From Desulfarculus sp. (GTDB lineage Bacteria; Desulfobacterota; Desulfarculia; Desulfarculales; Desulfarculaceae): a stretch of 56,677 bases of DNA. Numbering within the stretch: position 1 is the first letter of the stretch; every line of letters begins with the position of its first letter. Of this stretch, positions 1 through 8,015 are shown in pieces. Made by a program: the position numbers and the translations under genes. The DNA lies in the NCBI GenBank assembly GCA_016208115.1, contig JACQYR010000072.1, forward strand, positions 1 through 56,677, read 5' to 3'. The notes beneath the pieces were generated by a model. The model saw only the letters and a program-made list of their open reading frames with translations, ran no database searches and was not told the DNA's origin.

Positions 1-67
1 CGGCGGGCCATCCATGGCCCGCATACCAATTTGCGTGCAAACTATGTGTTTGCACGCAAATTGGTAT
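1..67 (-). repeat. Structured dispersed repeat, copy A (cut by window edge)
   Basis: Read on the minus strand, this begins at the stop codon of the sheath gene with TAATACCAA and forms a perfect 20-bp hairpin (arms 23-42 and 48-67, loop 43-47). It then continues into the GCGGGCC/GGCCCGC hairpin also found at 46,692-46,712 and 52,707-52,726. The rest lies outside the window. It has the same layout as the copies at 46,646 and 52,661 but a different sequence in the first stem. Like them, it sits directly 3' of a gene in the same orientation. Confidence 0.8.
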
Positions 68-1533
68 TACAGGATGAACTGCACCTGGCCGGCGAAGACG
101 CGGAACTGGCCCACCAGGTCAGGCGGTATCACGGCGTCCAGGCGGTTGCGGTCGCTGGCGTTGCGTTCCACCAAAAGGTCGGTCTTGAACTGGTCCAGGT
201 TCTCCACGATGCCGTTCTTCTCCATCTCGCGGAACAGGGCGATAAGCTCGTTGCGCATGTCCTTGGGCCGCACGATGGCCTGGCCCGCGCCCACGTTGGT
301 GGAGTCGTCGGCCAGCTTGTGGCGGGGGTAGCGGTTGGTCACCCGCGCCCGCACCTGGTCCTTGATGTAGGCCAGGGTGGCCATGGTGTTGATGTCCAGC
401 ATGCTGGGGTCGTCCACGCCCAGGGCGTTGGTCTGGTAGGTGGTGACATCGCGCTCGATGCGCACCAGGCCGCCGTCGTCCACCAGGTAGGTGCTGACGC
501 CGTCGTGCAGAAGGATGTTGCGCTCGCTGGTATCCAGGATGTCCGGCACGGCCGGCGGCAGGATGCCCGGCAGCACCAGGGTCTGGGTGGGGCGCGCGGG
601 GTCAATGTTCAGGTTGAAGGCCTCCACGGCCCCATACACCGCCGCCCATATTTCCACCGCCGAGGGGCTTAACCCCGCGCCCATGAGGCTGGTGTAAGGG
701 GCGTTGCGGCTGTTGCCCAGGGTGGAGAGCGTGGCCGCGCTGCCCCGTGCGGCCGTGAAGCCCAGGCCCTCCAGGTGCTTCAAGGGGTCCCAGCGCTCGG
801 CCAGCCAGGTCTCCAGGGCGGTCAGGTTGGCCGCGTCGCCGTAGGGGCTGACCACATAGTGAAAGCGCCGGTCGGCCAAGCTGGCCAGGGCCGGGTCAAG
901 GTCCGGGTTGGCGGTGCCGCCGGCCATGCCGGTGATGGCCAGGGTCAAGCCCTTGGGCAGGGCCTCGCCCTGGTAGTAGCTGTGGCGCAGGTCCAGGGAA
1001 TTGCCCACCTCGCCCTTGTGGCGGTGGGTGAGCGTCACCACGGCGGCATTGGCCACGGCGGTCACCGGCAGGCCGCCCAGGGCGTTGACAACGGCGACGG
1101 CATTGGTGGCCACCTGGGCCGGGGTGTCGCCCACGGCCACGCCCACGCGCACCCGCGTGCCGCCAATCAACAGCGACACCGTGCCGGCCGCCGTGGGCGC
1201 GCCGCCAAAGGTGAGGGTGCCGTGGGCCGCCACGCCGGCGGGGTCGTCGTCCAGGGCCACGGCCCAGGTTTCGGTGTAGCCGTTGGCGCTCTTGGCGGCG
1301 GTAAGCATATTGGCCAGCATGGAGCCGAAACCGAAGCGGCGCACGGCGTCCTTGGGCGAAACCACCAGCACCGGTTCCAGGGCCGGGGTCTCGCCGGTGG
1401 TCAAACGCTGGCCGATGATGAGCAGGCGCTGATGCAGGCCCAGCAAGCCCTGCAAGGCCCGGCTGGGGTCCACTTCCAGGTAGGTGCCGGGCGTGCGCAG
1501 GTCCAGGGGTATGGACAGGAAGCTGATGGACAT
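67..1533 (-). CDS. Phage contractile tail sheath protein (Mu gpL-like)
   Basis: At 488 aa it is the usual size of Mu-family sheath proteins. It starts MSISFLSIPLDLRTPGTYLE, and the N-terminal PGTY-x-E motif is typical of sheaths. The middle holds a Gly/Ala/Thr/Val-rich beta domain (about residues 100-160), and the C-terminal domain ends in a segment that joins the sheath lattice. The sheath surrounds the tail tube and contracts during DNA injection, so the phage was a myovirus. It follows the DUF2635 gene by 3 bp, as in Mu-like phages. The tube and tape-measure genes would lie left of the window. The stop codon overlaps the first base-paired arm of a dispersed repeat. Confidence 0.9.
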   Translation of the reverse strand: MSISFLSIPLDLRTPGTYLEVDPSRALQGLLGLHQRLLIIGQRLTTGETPALEPVLVVSPKDAVRRFGFGSMLANMLTAAKSANGYTETWAVALDDDPAGVAAHGTLTFGGAPTAAGTVSLLIGGTRVRVGVAVGDTPAQVATNAVAVVNALGGLPVTAVANAAVVTLTHRHKGEVGNSLDLRHSYYQGEALPKGLTLAITGMAGGTANPDLDPALASLADRRFHYVVSPYGDAANLTALETWLAERWDPLKHLEGLGFTAARGSAATLSTLGNSRNAPYTSLMGAGLSPSAVEIWAAVYGAVEAFNLNIDPARPTQTLVLPGILPPAVPDILDTSERNILLHDGVSTYLVDDGGLVRIERDVTTYQTNALGVDDPSMLDINTMATLAYIKDQVRARVTNRYPRHKLADDSTNVGAGQAIVRPKDMRNELIALFREMEKNGIVENLDQFKTDLLVERNASDRNRLDAVIPPDLVGQFRVFAGQVQFIL

Positions 1534-1536
1534 GGC

Positions 1537-1779
1537 CTAGTCTCCTTTCCCCGCCCGGGGGCTCCCGGCCGGGGGAGCGTACGCCGCACTGACGGCCACA
1601 CCGGCCTTGGTAACATCAGCGGCCACGACATTGGCCAGGCTGACGTCACCGTCTTTCAGGCGGCGCAGCCAGTAGGTGGTCAGGGGTTTGGGGGCGCCCC
1701 CGGCGGGCAGGGGCTCCATGGTAAGGGGGTCGCGGACCAGCAGGCCCGGCTTGGGTAGCAAGATTTTCATTTCAGGCAT
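1537..1779 (-). CDS. DUF2635 family phage tail protein
   Basis: This 80-aa protein carries the DUF2635 pattern near its start (MKILLPKPGLLVRDP), then a Tyr-Trp-Arg-Arg region and a Pro/Gly-rich tail. The family lies immediately before the sheath gene in Mu-like phages; its exact role is unknown. The start at 1779 is chosen because its ATG overlaps the upstream stop as TGATG. An internal ATG three codons later (MKIL) would match the shorter family members and cannot be excluded. Confidence 0.8.
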   Translation of the reverse strand: MPEMKILLPKPGLLVRDPLTMEPLPAGGAPKPLTTYWLRRLKDGDVSLANVVAADVTKAGVAVSAAYAPPAGSPRAGKGD

Positions 1780-2357
1780 CAGGGTTCCTCCGGGCCTGGC
1801 AGATGAACATCATCCGCCGTTTCTTTGGCCCCGTCCGGCGGGGCCAAATCGTAGTCGGCGTGGAAGAGCAGGAAGTCGTCTATGCTGCCGGCTTGCTCCC
1901 GGCTGGGCATGGCGTATTCGATCTCGAAGTCAAGCCATAGCCAGCCGAAGGGCCGCGCGCCGTCGGCGTCGCGGGTCTTCTCGGTGGCGCTGTAGCGCGA
2001 ATCCTGCGCCAGGCCGTTTTGGTAGGGGTCGGCCAACACCACGCGCTCCACGGCCAGGGCCAGCACGTCCAAAAGCAGGTCCAGGTCCTCGGCGCTGTCC
2101 GCCTCCACCTGGGCCTCCACGGTCAAAGTCAGCACCCGCTTGTCCACGTCCTGGTAGTACTCGCCGTCGGAACGTTCCTTGTCGTCATAGACCAAAAGCG
2201 CGGGCAGCAGCTCCACGTGGCTGGGCAGAACGCGGCCGGGGTAGACACGCGCCCCGGCCGGGGTGGCATACAGCGTTTCGCCGTTAACAACCCCGCTGGC
2301 TTTCAGGCGTTCCACGATGGCTTGGCGAATCAGGGTGCGCGGGTGGGTTTCGCTCAT
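1779..2357 (-). CDS. Putative phage tail completion/terminator protein
   Basis: This 192-aa protein starts MSETHPRTLIRQAIVERL. The ATG at 2357 overlaps the stop of the upstream connector gene as ATGA, which decides the start. It has the mixed alpha/beta look of tail-terminator proteins (lambda gpU or Gp37-like): an N-terminal helix, a strand region with a Pro-rich PALLVYDDKE stretch, and a long central helix near AEDLDLLLDVLALAVERV. It lies exactly where lambda-type phages place the protein capping the tail at the head-tail interface. The assignment rests on position and general character, not on a diagnostic motif. Confidence 0.5.
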   Translation of the reverse strand: MSETHPRTLIRQAIVERLKASGVVNGETLYATPAGARVYPGRVLPSHVELLPALLVYDDKERSDGEYYQDVDKRVLTLTVEAQVEADSAEDLDLLLDVLALAVERVVLADPYQNGLAQDSRYSATEKTRDADGARPFGWLWLDFEIEYAMPSREQAGSIDDFLLFHADYDLAPPDGAKETADDVHLPGPEEP

Positions 2358-2721
2358 GGGCTCACCTTGTGCAGAGGGCAAAGCACCTGCCCGCCGCCCA
2401 ATTCATGCAGGTCGGCTATCTTGAAACGCCCGGCGGGCAACTCGATCACCCCGCCGCGCGCCGGCCCGCCTTCGGGGAAGTGCGGCCGCAGCACCCTTAC
2501 CGCCGGCGCGGTGCTGGTGATGGCCACGCCGGCGCGGGTCTCTTTCACGAACTGGTGAACCTCGTGCCAGATGGCCAGGGCTTCGGGCGCCAGCGAAGCC
2601 GGCTCCGGGGACTCCGGCGGGCCAGCGAAGCCTGCTCCGGGGACTCCGGCGGGTAATAGACAAAAGGCACCCCCAGCCGCCGCACCACGGCGGCGGCGCA
2701 GATGGCCGCGTAGTCAGGCAT
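2354..2721 (-). pseudogene. Head-tail joining protein (lambda FII-like), frameshifted by a tandem duplication
   Basis: The reading frame from MPDYAAICAAAVVRRLG (ATG at 2721, preceded by AGAGG) runs to VYYPPESPEQASLA and then leaves frame inside a 32-bp tandem duplication (2590-2653). Removing one 32-bp unit joins it to the second half (PEALAIWHEVHQFVKETRAG onward, ending at 2354) as one protein of about 111 aa. That is close to the size of lambda FII, the connector at the head-tail junction, and it lies where FII belongs, after the capsid gene. As written the product is truncated and head-tail joining should fail. A sequencing or assembly error is possible but would have to create a whole repeat unit. 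Confidence 0.65.
2590..2653. repeat. 32-bp tandem direct duplication
   Basis: Two adjacent 32-bp units (2590-2621 and 2622-2653) differ at one base (g2601 versus t2633). Because 32 is not a multiple of three, the duplication shifts the frame of the connector gene. The single mismatch suggests it is not a very recent event or simple assembly stutter. Confidence 0.9.
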
Positions 2722-2735
2722 GGGTTTGCCTCTCA

Positions 2736-2893
2736 TTCGGCGCGCCGAACGGCTGGGCCTTGTTGTTGGATTTCGTGGGGGCGGGGTTTATCCCCGCCCG
2801 CAATTGGCAACGGATGAAACCCCGGGAGAGGATAAACCCCTCCCCTACATCAAGACAGGAGACCCAAACGCCTGGTCAGTTCGGCGCGCCGAA
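2736..2893. repeat. Two copies of palindrome TTCGGCGCGCCGAA flanking hairpins
   Basis: The perfect 14-bp palindrome TTCGGCGCGCCGAA occurs at 2736-2749 and 2880-2893, each followed by CGGC. Two more copies lie at 8815 and 19310. Between them is a GGCGGGG/CCCCGCC hairpin (near 2777-2797) of the type also found at 47,193 and 47,353, followed by a related GGGAG/CTCCC structure. No gene fits in this stretch between the capsid and connector genes. Confidence 0.85.
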
Positions 2894-2925
2894 CGGCACC
2901 CGCCCTAACCCTTGTTGTGCGAGCT

Positions 2926-3948
2926 CTACTTGGTGCCCTTGACCAGCACGCTGGGGCGCAGGCAGATGGGCAGGACGTTGGACTGGGTGTGGATGCCCAC
3001 CCAACGTTGCAGTTCCAAATCGTAGTAGAGCTTGCTGTACATGGGCAGGCCCTCGGTGTTCACCGTTTCCAGGAAGTCAGCCGGGGCCACGTAGGTGGCG
3101 AAGGTATCGTGCGTGCCCATGGGGAAGAAGCGGGCGGTGCCGGCCGGGATGAACTCATGGGTGTTGCCCTGGGCGTCCTTGGCGTTGCCGGGGTAGACCT
3201 CGAAGAAGACATCCTGGTGCAAGACACCCCGGCTCATGTTGCTGCGCAGGGGGTTGTTGGCCGCCTGGTAATTCAGATAAGCCTGGCGGATGGAGGCGTG
3301 CCCCACGAGGTTGTCGAAGAAGTCGGCCGCGCAGAGGCAGTGCACATACTCGCAGATGTCGCTGAGCAGGACCGCGTCAATGTACCGCTGCACCTCGCGG
3401 ATTTTGGCATCAACGTTGGTGCCCTCGACGTCCAGGGCGAAGTCCACCACCTTCTCGGCGACGCCAAACTCGCCGAAGATGTTCAGGATGGTGGCGCCGC
3501 TGGCGTCCAGCACAAGGCCCTTGAGCGCGCCGTTGGCCAAGAACTCCCTGGTTAGGAAGTGCTTGGGGGCCATCTCCTGCTGCTTGCGGGCTACCAACTG
3601 GGCCTGGGTGATGGCCTGGTTGCTGGTGCCGAAGGCGCGCACCCGTTCCAGGTCCTCGGCCGTGATCTTGTCGTCCAGCGGGAAGTGAGGGATACGGAAG
3701 TAGCGCATCTGGCCCTTGCCGCTCTGGTGCTGGTTGGTCGGGCCGCCGCGCGGCTGCTGGGGGATGATGTTCAGCACACCGTTATTGATCTCCACCGCCA
3801 CCAGCGCGGCGGTGACCGGTTTGTTGGGGAAGAGGCCCAACTGGTTCAGCCGGCCATAGGTGTTGGGGATCATGCTGATGGACTGGGTGAGCGGCACGAG
3901 GCCGAAGGCGTCGTTGTTCACCATGTCGAGTATGAGGTTGTCAGGCAT
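2926..3948 (-). CDS. Phage major capsid protein (lambda gpE family)
   Basis: This 340-aa protein matches lambda gpE in length and pattern. The N-terminus gives IPNTYGRLNQLGLF, followed by a VAVEINNGVLNIIPQQPRGG segment and the HFPLDDKITAEDLERVRAFG region characteristic of major capsid protein E. The C-terminus carries the MGTHDTFATYVAPADFLETV stretch seen near the end of the family. Hundreds of copies form the icosahedral shell around the scaffold. It follows the decoration gene by 3 bp, keeping lambda's D-E order. Confidence 0.92.
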   Translation of the reverse strand: MPDNLILDMVNNDAFGLVPLTQSISMIPNTYGRLNQLGLFPNKPVTAALVAVEINNGVLNIIPQQPRGGPTNQHQSGKGQMRYFRIPHFPLDDKITAEDLERVRAFGTSNQAITQAQLVARKQQEMAPKHFLTREFLANGALKGLVLDASGATILNIFGEFGVAEKVVDFALDVEGTNVDAKIREVQRYIDAVLLSDICEYVHCLCAADFFDNLVGHASIRQAYLNYQAANNPLRSNMSRGVLHQDVFFEVYPGNAKDAQGNTHEFIPAGTARFFPMGTHDTFATYVAPADFLETVNTEGLPMYSKLYYDLELQRWVGIHTQSNVLPICLRPSVLVKGTK

Positions 3949-3951
3949 GGG

Positions 3952-4626
3952 CTAGGCCTCCTCCCGTGTGATGATGCCCAGGGCCTTGAGCTGGGCCAGG
4001 GCGGCGGTTTTCTGGTCGCTGGTGGCCCCGGCCGGCCAGGCCAGCTTGCTGGGCGCTATCACTGCGTCGCGCACGATGGCCACGCCGGTGGCGTCCACGC
4101 CGTCGGGCGCGGTCACCTTGGCGATCAACACGCCGGCGGCCTGCTGGCTGCCGTCCGTGGCCGCGAAGTCCACGGCCTTGGCCTTGCCGGCGCCACCGGC
4201 CACGGTCACCGTGAACTTGTCGCCCACCGCGAAGTCCGGCGCGCCGTCGCTGACGGTCAGGTTGATGTGGTCACCCACGTAGGCCTGGCCCACGGTGAGA
4301 TCATTGCCCAGGCGGATGCCGTCCGGGTCCACTACCTTGAACACGCCGCCGCCCGCCGCCGCCGTGATGCAGGTCAGGGTATAGGCGCCCAGCTTGGCCT
4401 TGGCGCCCAGGGTCACCGCGCCGGCGGCGCCGCCCCCGGTGTTGCCCGCCACGGCGGCGGCCGTGGCCGCGCCCTTGGTGATGCGCCCCAGCACGCTGCC
4501 GATCTCCAGCACGCGGGCTTGGCCGGCCCCCGCCAGGACGGTCACGGCCTCGCGGCTGTAGCGCCCCTGGGCCTCTTGCTTGACGATGTCCCCCAGGTGG
4601 TTGCCTTCGGTTGCCATGAGCGGCAT
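3952..4626 (-). CDS. Phage head decoration protein (lambda gpD-like)
   Basis: At 224 aa this is longer than lambda gpD (about 110 aa). The opening EGNHLGDIVKQEAQGRYSRE with VLAGAG-x-ARVLEIGSVLG is typical of the decoration family. The middle is Ala/Gly-rich, including an inserted beta-type stretch around residues 55-150. The end (VAIVRDAVIAPSKLAWP) is the conserved family C-terminus. The protein trimerises on the capsid surface and stabilises the expanded head. ATG 4626 is preceded by GGGAG; a second in-frame ATG at 4617 is possible. It lies between the protease/scaffold and capsid genes as in lambda. Confidence 0.85.
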   Translation of the reverse strand: MPLMATEGNHLGDIVKQEAQGRYSREAVTVLAGAGQARVLEIGSVLGRITKGAATAAAVAGNTGGGAAGAVTLGAKAKLGAYTLTCITAAAGGGVFKVVDPDGIRLGNDLTVGQAYVGDHINLTVSDGAPDFAVGDKFTVTVAGGAGKAKAVDFAATDGSQQAAGVLIAKVTAPDGVDATGVAIVRDAVIAPSKLAWPAGATSDQKTAALAQLKALGIITREEA

Positions 4627-4630
4627 GTGG

Positions 4631-5041
4631 TCACGCTCCCTTCTGGCCGGGGGTGATACCCAGCCGGTTGGCCATGACGGCGGTCATCAGGGCGCCCGCC
4701 GGGGCCTGGCCCCGGGGCGCGTCCGGCCCCACGCCGGGCTCGGGGATGCCGGCCATGGCCATGGCCAGGGGGTTGGGGCTCTGCTTGCTGGCCTTGGCCA
4801 GCACCCGGGCGGCGGCCTCGGCGTCCAGGTCGGACTCCAAGGCCAGGCCCAGGGCCACCGCCTCGCGGCCCTTGGCTTCGGGGTGATTCAGGATGGCCGC
4901 CAGGCGCGCCCGCTCGGCGCTGGCGCCGGCCTTCAGGCCCTCGGCCCTGGCCGCGTCCAAGGATGGGGCCTGCGCGGCGGGTTGGTCGCTGGCCGGCTGG
5001 GCCTGGGCCGTGCCGGCCGCCTGCTTGTCCTCGTCTGCCAT
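4631..5041 (-). CDS. Nested capsid scaffold protein (lambda Nu3-like), in-frame internal start
   Basis: An internal ATG at 5041 (MADEDKQAAGTAQAQ) is preceded by AAGGGAG at good spacing. It would give a 136-aa protein identical to the C-terminus of the S49 protease. The product is acidic and Ala/Gln-rich with a helical core (LDAARAEGLKAGASAERARL), as expected of scaffolds that shape the prohead and are then removed. Lambda C/Nu3 use the same nested arrangement. The evidence is the strong ribosome site plus the sharp change of composition at this residue. Confidence 0.7.
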   Translation of the reverse strand: MADEDKQAAGTAQAQPASDQPAAQAPSLDAARAEGLKAGASAERARLAAILNHPEAKGREAVALGLALESDLDAEAAARVLAKASKQSPNPLAMAMAGIPEPGVGPDAPRGQAPAGALMTAVMANRLGITPGQKGA

Positions 5042-6040
5042 AACGATTGCTCCCTTTTGGGGTTGGTGGTTGCGAGTGACGGCCGGTGTGGCCAGCCTGC
5101 CCGTGGATTGACTCTGCATGCTCTCGGCCAGCAGGGCGGCGGCCTTGGCCGCCAAGGTCTGCCCGGGGCCGGGGGCCTCCAGGATGGCATCGGCCAATCC
5201 GGCCTCCACGGCCGCCGGGCCGAACAACAGCCCGGCCTCGGTGCCGCGCACGGCTTCGGCGCTGATGCCCCGATTGCGGGCCACCAGGGCCACGAACTGC
5301 TCGCCCAGGCGGGCCGTCTCGGCCTGCGCCCAGGCCAGGGCCTCCGGGCTTATGGGGAAGTGGGGGTTGAAGTCGTTCTTGCGCGCCCCGTACTGGATTA
5401 CCGTGTATTGCAGGCCCAGGGCCTTGTCCTGGCGGGACATGTCCATGGCCTGCCAGATGACGCCCACCGAGCCCACTTGCCCGGCTTCGGTCAGCAGCAC
5501 CCGGCTGGCGGCGCAGGCCAGCGCGTAGGCCGCCGAGCAGGCGCTTTCGTCCACCAGCGCCCAGGTGGGCTTGGCCGCCCGCGAGTTGTAGATTTTGTCG
5601 GCCAGGATGAAACAGCCGGCGGCCTCGCCGCCCGGGCTGGCCCACACGGTCAGGATGCCCCGCACGCGGGGGTCGGCCTGGGCCGCGTCCAGGCGGCGCT
5701 CTATGTCCTCGTAGGACATCAAGCCCGAATCGGCGTCCACCCAGGAGGCGCGGTGCACCAGTTCACCGGTCACCGTGATTACCGCGATGCCCTCCGGGGT
5801 GATGTCGCCGTGCCAATCCTTGAAAGGCCTTTCGACCTCCATCTCGACGCCAAGGGTCGAGGCCTTTTCCTCGGGGGCCTGGGTGCGTTCCTCCAATTTG
5901 GCCAGGCGCCCCCCGGCCGTTACCTCCGGGGCCTGCCCCTGCATGCGCCCCAGCAAATAGCTGGTAATGGGCAGCAGATGGCTGGGCTCGATCAACAGCG
6001 GCCGGTTGAAGACCTGGGCCGCGATGCGCGCGTATTTCAT
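4631..6040 (-). CDS. Phage prohead protease, S49 family (lambda gpC-like), with scaffold C-terminus
   Basis: This is a 469-aa S49 (SppA-type) serine protease that matures the prohead. The catalytic Ser-Lys pair is visible as Ser169 in DESACSAAYALA and Lys221 in QYGARKNDF. The oxyanion-type segment SPGGEAAG (residues 135-142) and GSVGV (190-194) fit the family. Residues from 334 on are Ala/Glu/Gln-rich and match a scaffold domain that can also be made alone from an internal start (4631-5041). It lies 9 bp after the portal gene and 4 bp before the decoration gene, in lambda order. Confidence 0.9.
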   Translation of the reverse strand: MKYARIAAQVFNRPLLIEPSHLLPITSYLLGRMQGQAPEVTAGGRLAKLEERTQAPEEKASTLGVEMEVERPFKDWHGDITPEGIAVITVTGELVHRASWVDADSGLMSYEDIERRLDAAQADPRVRGILTVWASPGGEAAGCFILADKIYNSRAAKPTWALVDESACSAAYALACAASRVLLTEAGQVGSVGVIWQAMDMSRQDKALGLQYTVIQYGARKNDFNPHFPISPEALAWAQAETARLGEQFVALVARNRGISAEAVRGTEAGLLFGPAAVEAGLADAILEAPGPGQTLAAKAAALLAESMQSQSTGRLATPAVTRNHQPQKGAIVMADEDKQAAGTAQAQPASDQPAAQAPSLDAARAEGLKAGASAERARLAAILNHPEAKGREAVALGLALESDLDAEAAARVLAKASKQSPNPLAMAMAGIPEPGVGPDAPRGQAPAGALMTAVMANRLGITPGQKGA

Positions 6041-6049
6041 GGCTGGCTC

Positions 6050-7738
6050 CTACTCGCCGTCGCTGTTGACCGTGCCGTCGCTGGCGTCGCCCGTGGTGGC
6101 GTCGGCGTTGTCGCCACTGGGGGCGCCGTTGCCGGTCAGCCAGGCGTTGTCGGGGATGGGCGCCAAGCCTGCCTCGGCTAGCAACCGTTGCTCGTACTGG
6201 CGCTGCTCCACCACCTCTTCCAGCACCAAGCCGCGCTTGGCCAGTTCATCCTCCAGGGTGGAGCGGTGGCCGGCCAGGCGCAGGGCCGCGCCTTGTTCCT
6301 CCTTCACCGGGTCTATGGAGCCCCGGCCGGCGCCGATCCACTTGGCGCGGCAATAGGCCTGGCGGTTCTCGTAGAACCCGGGCGCCTCCACCTCACCGCT
6401 GTTGACCGCTTCTTCCAGCCAGCACTCGTAGGCCGGTTGCGCCCAATCGCTGGCCAGCCATTCCCGCCGGCCCAGGAAATACCGCCAAGCCTCCAACAGG
6501 GCCGCGCGGGCGCTGCTGTAGTTGCTGCGTTGGAAGTTCTTCAAGAGCAGCTCGGGCGGCAGGTTGTAGCCCGTGCCTATCAGGCCGTATAAGGCCTCCA
6601 TCATGGGCGCGAAGGTGCCGCCCGGCCGGCCCGGTATGTGGCTTCTGGCCTGCTCGCCCGGTTGCAATGCGTAGATGCCGCCGGCCCGCAGGGCGGCGCG
6701 GGCAGCCTTGGTGCGGGCGTCCAGCAGGTCCAGGAGATTGGCGTCGCTGGTGCCGAAAAGCTCCATCAGGCCTTCTTGGCCCAGGGGCGTTTCGATAAAG
6801 AGCGCGATCATGGCGTTGACGATGGCCGATTGCAGCTCGGTCTGCATGAACTTGTCGAGCATGCGGAACTGCGGCATGATGGCGCTGGCGATGGGCACGC
6901 CCCGGTTCTGGCCGGCTCTAGCCTTATCGCGCACGTGGATAACCCGGCGCCGGCCCCAGGGGGTGCGCGCGGGTATGCGTTCCCACTGGCCGCTCAGCGA
7001 GCCGGAGCTGTCGAACATCACCGAGCCGTTCGCGCCGGTGGCCCGTCGGCGGTCCCACATGGCCCCCAGGCCCCAGCCGCCGCTTAAGCTGTCGTCGCCG
7101 GGGTGGGCCTTGCGAATGTGGTAAGCCACGGCCGCGCCGTAGGCGTCTATCTCGATGCCGCCACGCAGCCAGTCGCTGTCCGGCTGTCCGTCGGGATTGC
7201 TAAGGCGGTCGGCCTCGATCACCTGGAAGCAGGTAGCGTACTTGGGGTTGCGCCCTGGCAGCCACCGCACTATTACCAAGGCCTCGCCATTGCCCAGGGC
7301 GCCCCGAAGAACCTGGTTGGTCTGGCCGGCAAAGGCCAAATCCTGGGCCGCGTCGCAATAGATGCTCTCGGCAAAGTCCTGCCACTTGGCGGCGGTGCTT
7401 AAGCGCCAATCAATGGCCCACTCGTGGTCCTGACCCAACAGGCGGTAGTTGGGCTGGGGCACGCAGCGCAGGCCCTTGGGGCCTACGATGTTATCCACCA
7501 GGGTCTGGCTGGCCCCGTGGGCTATGGGGTGGTTGCGCTCCATGTCGCGGGAGCGCCGGCGCATGATGTCCAATTCGGGCAACAGATCGGCGTCGGCCGA
7601 GCCGCCGCGCGGCACCCAGGTGGCCATCTCCGGGCGCAACAGGTCCGCCGCCGCGTAGGCCCGCGCGCTGGGGCGATAGGGCTGCCCCGTGGCGTCCAGG
7701 ATCAAGCCCACGGGCTGATTGGTGCGAACGGGCAGCAT
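6050..7738 (-). CDS. Phage portal protein (lambda gpB family)
   Basis: This 562-aa protein has the length and order of lambda-type portals: an N-terminal SRDMERNHPIAHGASQTLVD segment, a central receptor-like region with the FQVIEADRLSNP and GAAVAYHIRKAHPGD motifs, and a C-terminal YSSARAALLEAWRYFLGRREW segment typical of the family. Twelve copies form the ring at one capsid vertex through which DNA enters and to which the tail connects. The start overlaps the gpW stop as TGATG. The last 40 residues are Gly/Asp/Asn-rich and probably disordered. Confidence 0.92.
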   Translation of the reverse strand: MLPVRTNQPVGLILDATGQPYRPSARAYAAADLLRPEMATWVPRGGSADADLLPELDIMRRRSRDMERNHPIAHGASQTLVDNIVGPKGLRCVPQPNYRLLGQDHEWAIDWRLSTAAKWQDFAESIYCDAAQDLAFAGQTNQVLRGALGNGEALVIVRWLPGRNPKYATCFQVIEADRLSNPDGQPDSDWLRGGIEIDAYGAAVAYHIRKAHPGDDSLSGGWGLGAMWDRRRATGANGSVMFDSSGSLSGQWERIPARTPWGRRRVIHVRDKARAGQNRGVPIASAIMPQFRMLDKFMQTELQSAIVNAMIALFIETPLGQEGLMELFGTSDANLLDLLDARTKAARAALRAGGIYALQPGEQARSHIPGRPGGTFAPMMEALYGLIGTGYNLPPELLLKNFQRSNYSSARAALLEAWRYFLGRREWLASDWAQPAYECWLEEAVNSGEVEAPGFYENRQAYCRAKWIGAGRGSIDPVKEEQGAALRLAGHRSTLEDELAKRGLVLEEVVEQRQYEQRLLAEAGLAPIPDNAWLTGNGAPSGDNADATTGDASDGTVNSDGE

Positions 7739-7968
7739 CAGAAATAAATCTCCAGGCGGCGGCAGCCGCCCCGGCCTAGGCCCTGGGCCGTGGCTATCTG
7801 GCGTTCCAGGTCGGTGATGTAGGCGCGCAGATCGGCCACGCTGGTGCGGCTGAACGTAACCTGGGTATCGCCGCTACCCACCGAGGCCTCCAGGGCACCG
7901 GTCAGCAAGCGGTGGTATGCCGCCTGGGCTTCCCCCAAGCGGGCCTGCAATTCGCTACGCTCGGGCAT
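7738..7968 (-). CDS. Phage head-tail connector gpW-like protein
   Basis: This 76-aa protein starts MPERSELQARLGEAQAAYHR with GAGGTGG upstream of the ATG at 7968. It matches the lambda gpW pattern: an N-terminal helix, LTGALEASVGSGD, a short beta hairpin (TQVTFSRTSVADLRAYI), then a second helix and a basic C-terminus. gpW seals packaged DNA at the portal. It lies between large terminase and portal as in lambda. Because the terminase is frameshifted, naive translation fuses gpW to the terminase; the ribosome site and family size show it is a separate gene. Confidence 0.85.
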   Translation of the reverse strand: MPERSELQARLGEAQAAYHRLLTGALEASVGSGDTQVTFSRTSVADLRAYITDLERQIATAQGLGRGGCRRLEIYF

Positions 7969-8015
7969 TAGTGCCACCTCAAAGCCAACAAAGTTTGTCG
8001 CGGCCTGGGCCGCTG

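Noticed and set aside
2736-2893. The two palindromes as target-site duplications of a small insertion
   Set aside because: The same palindrome occurs at two further unrelated places, so a recurring binding site explains it better; an insertion between them is still possible.
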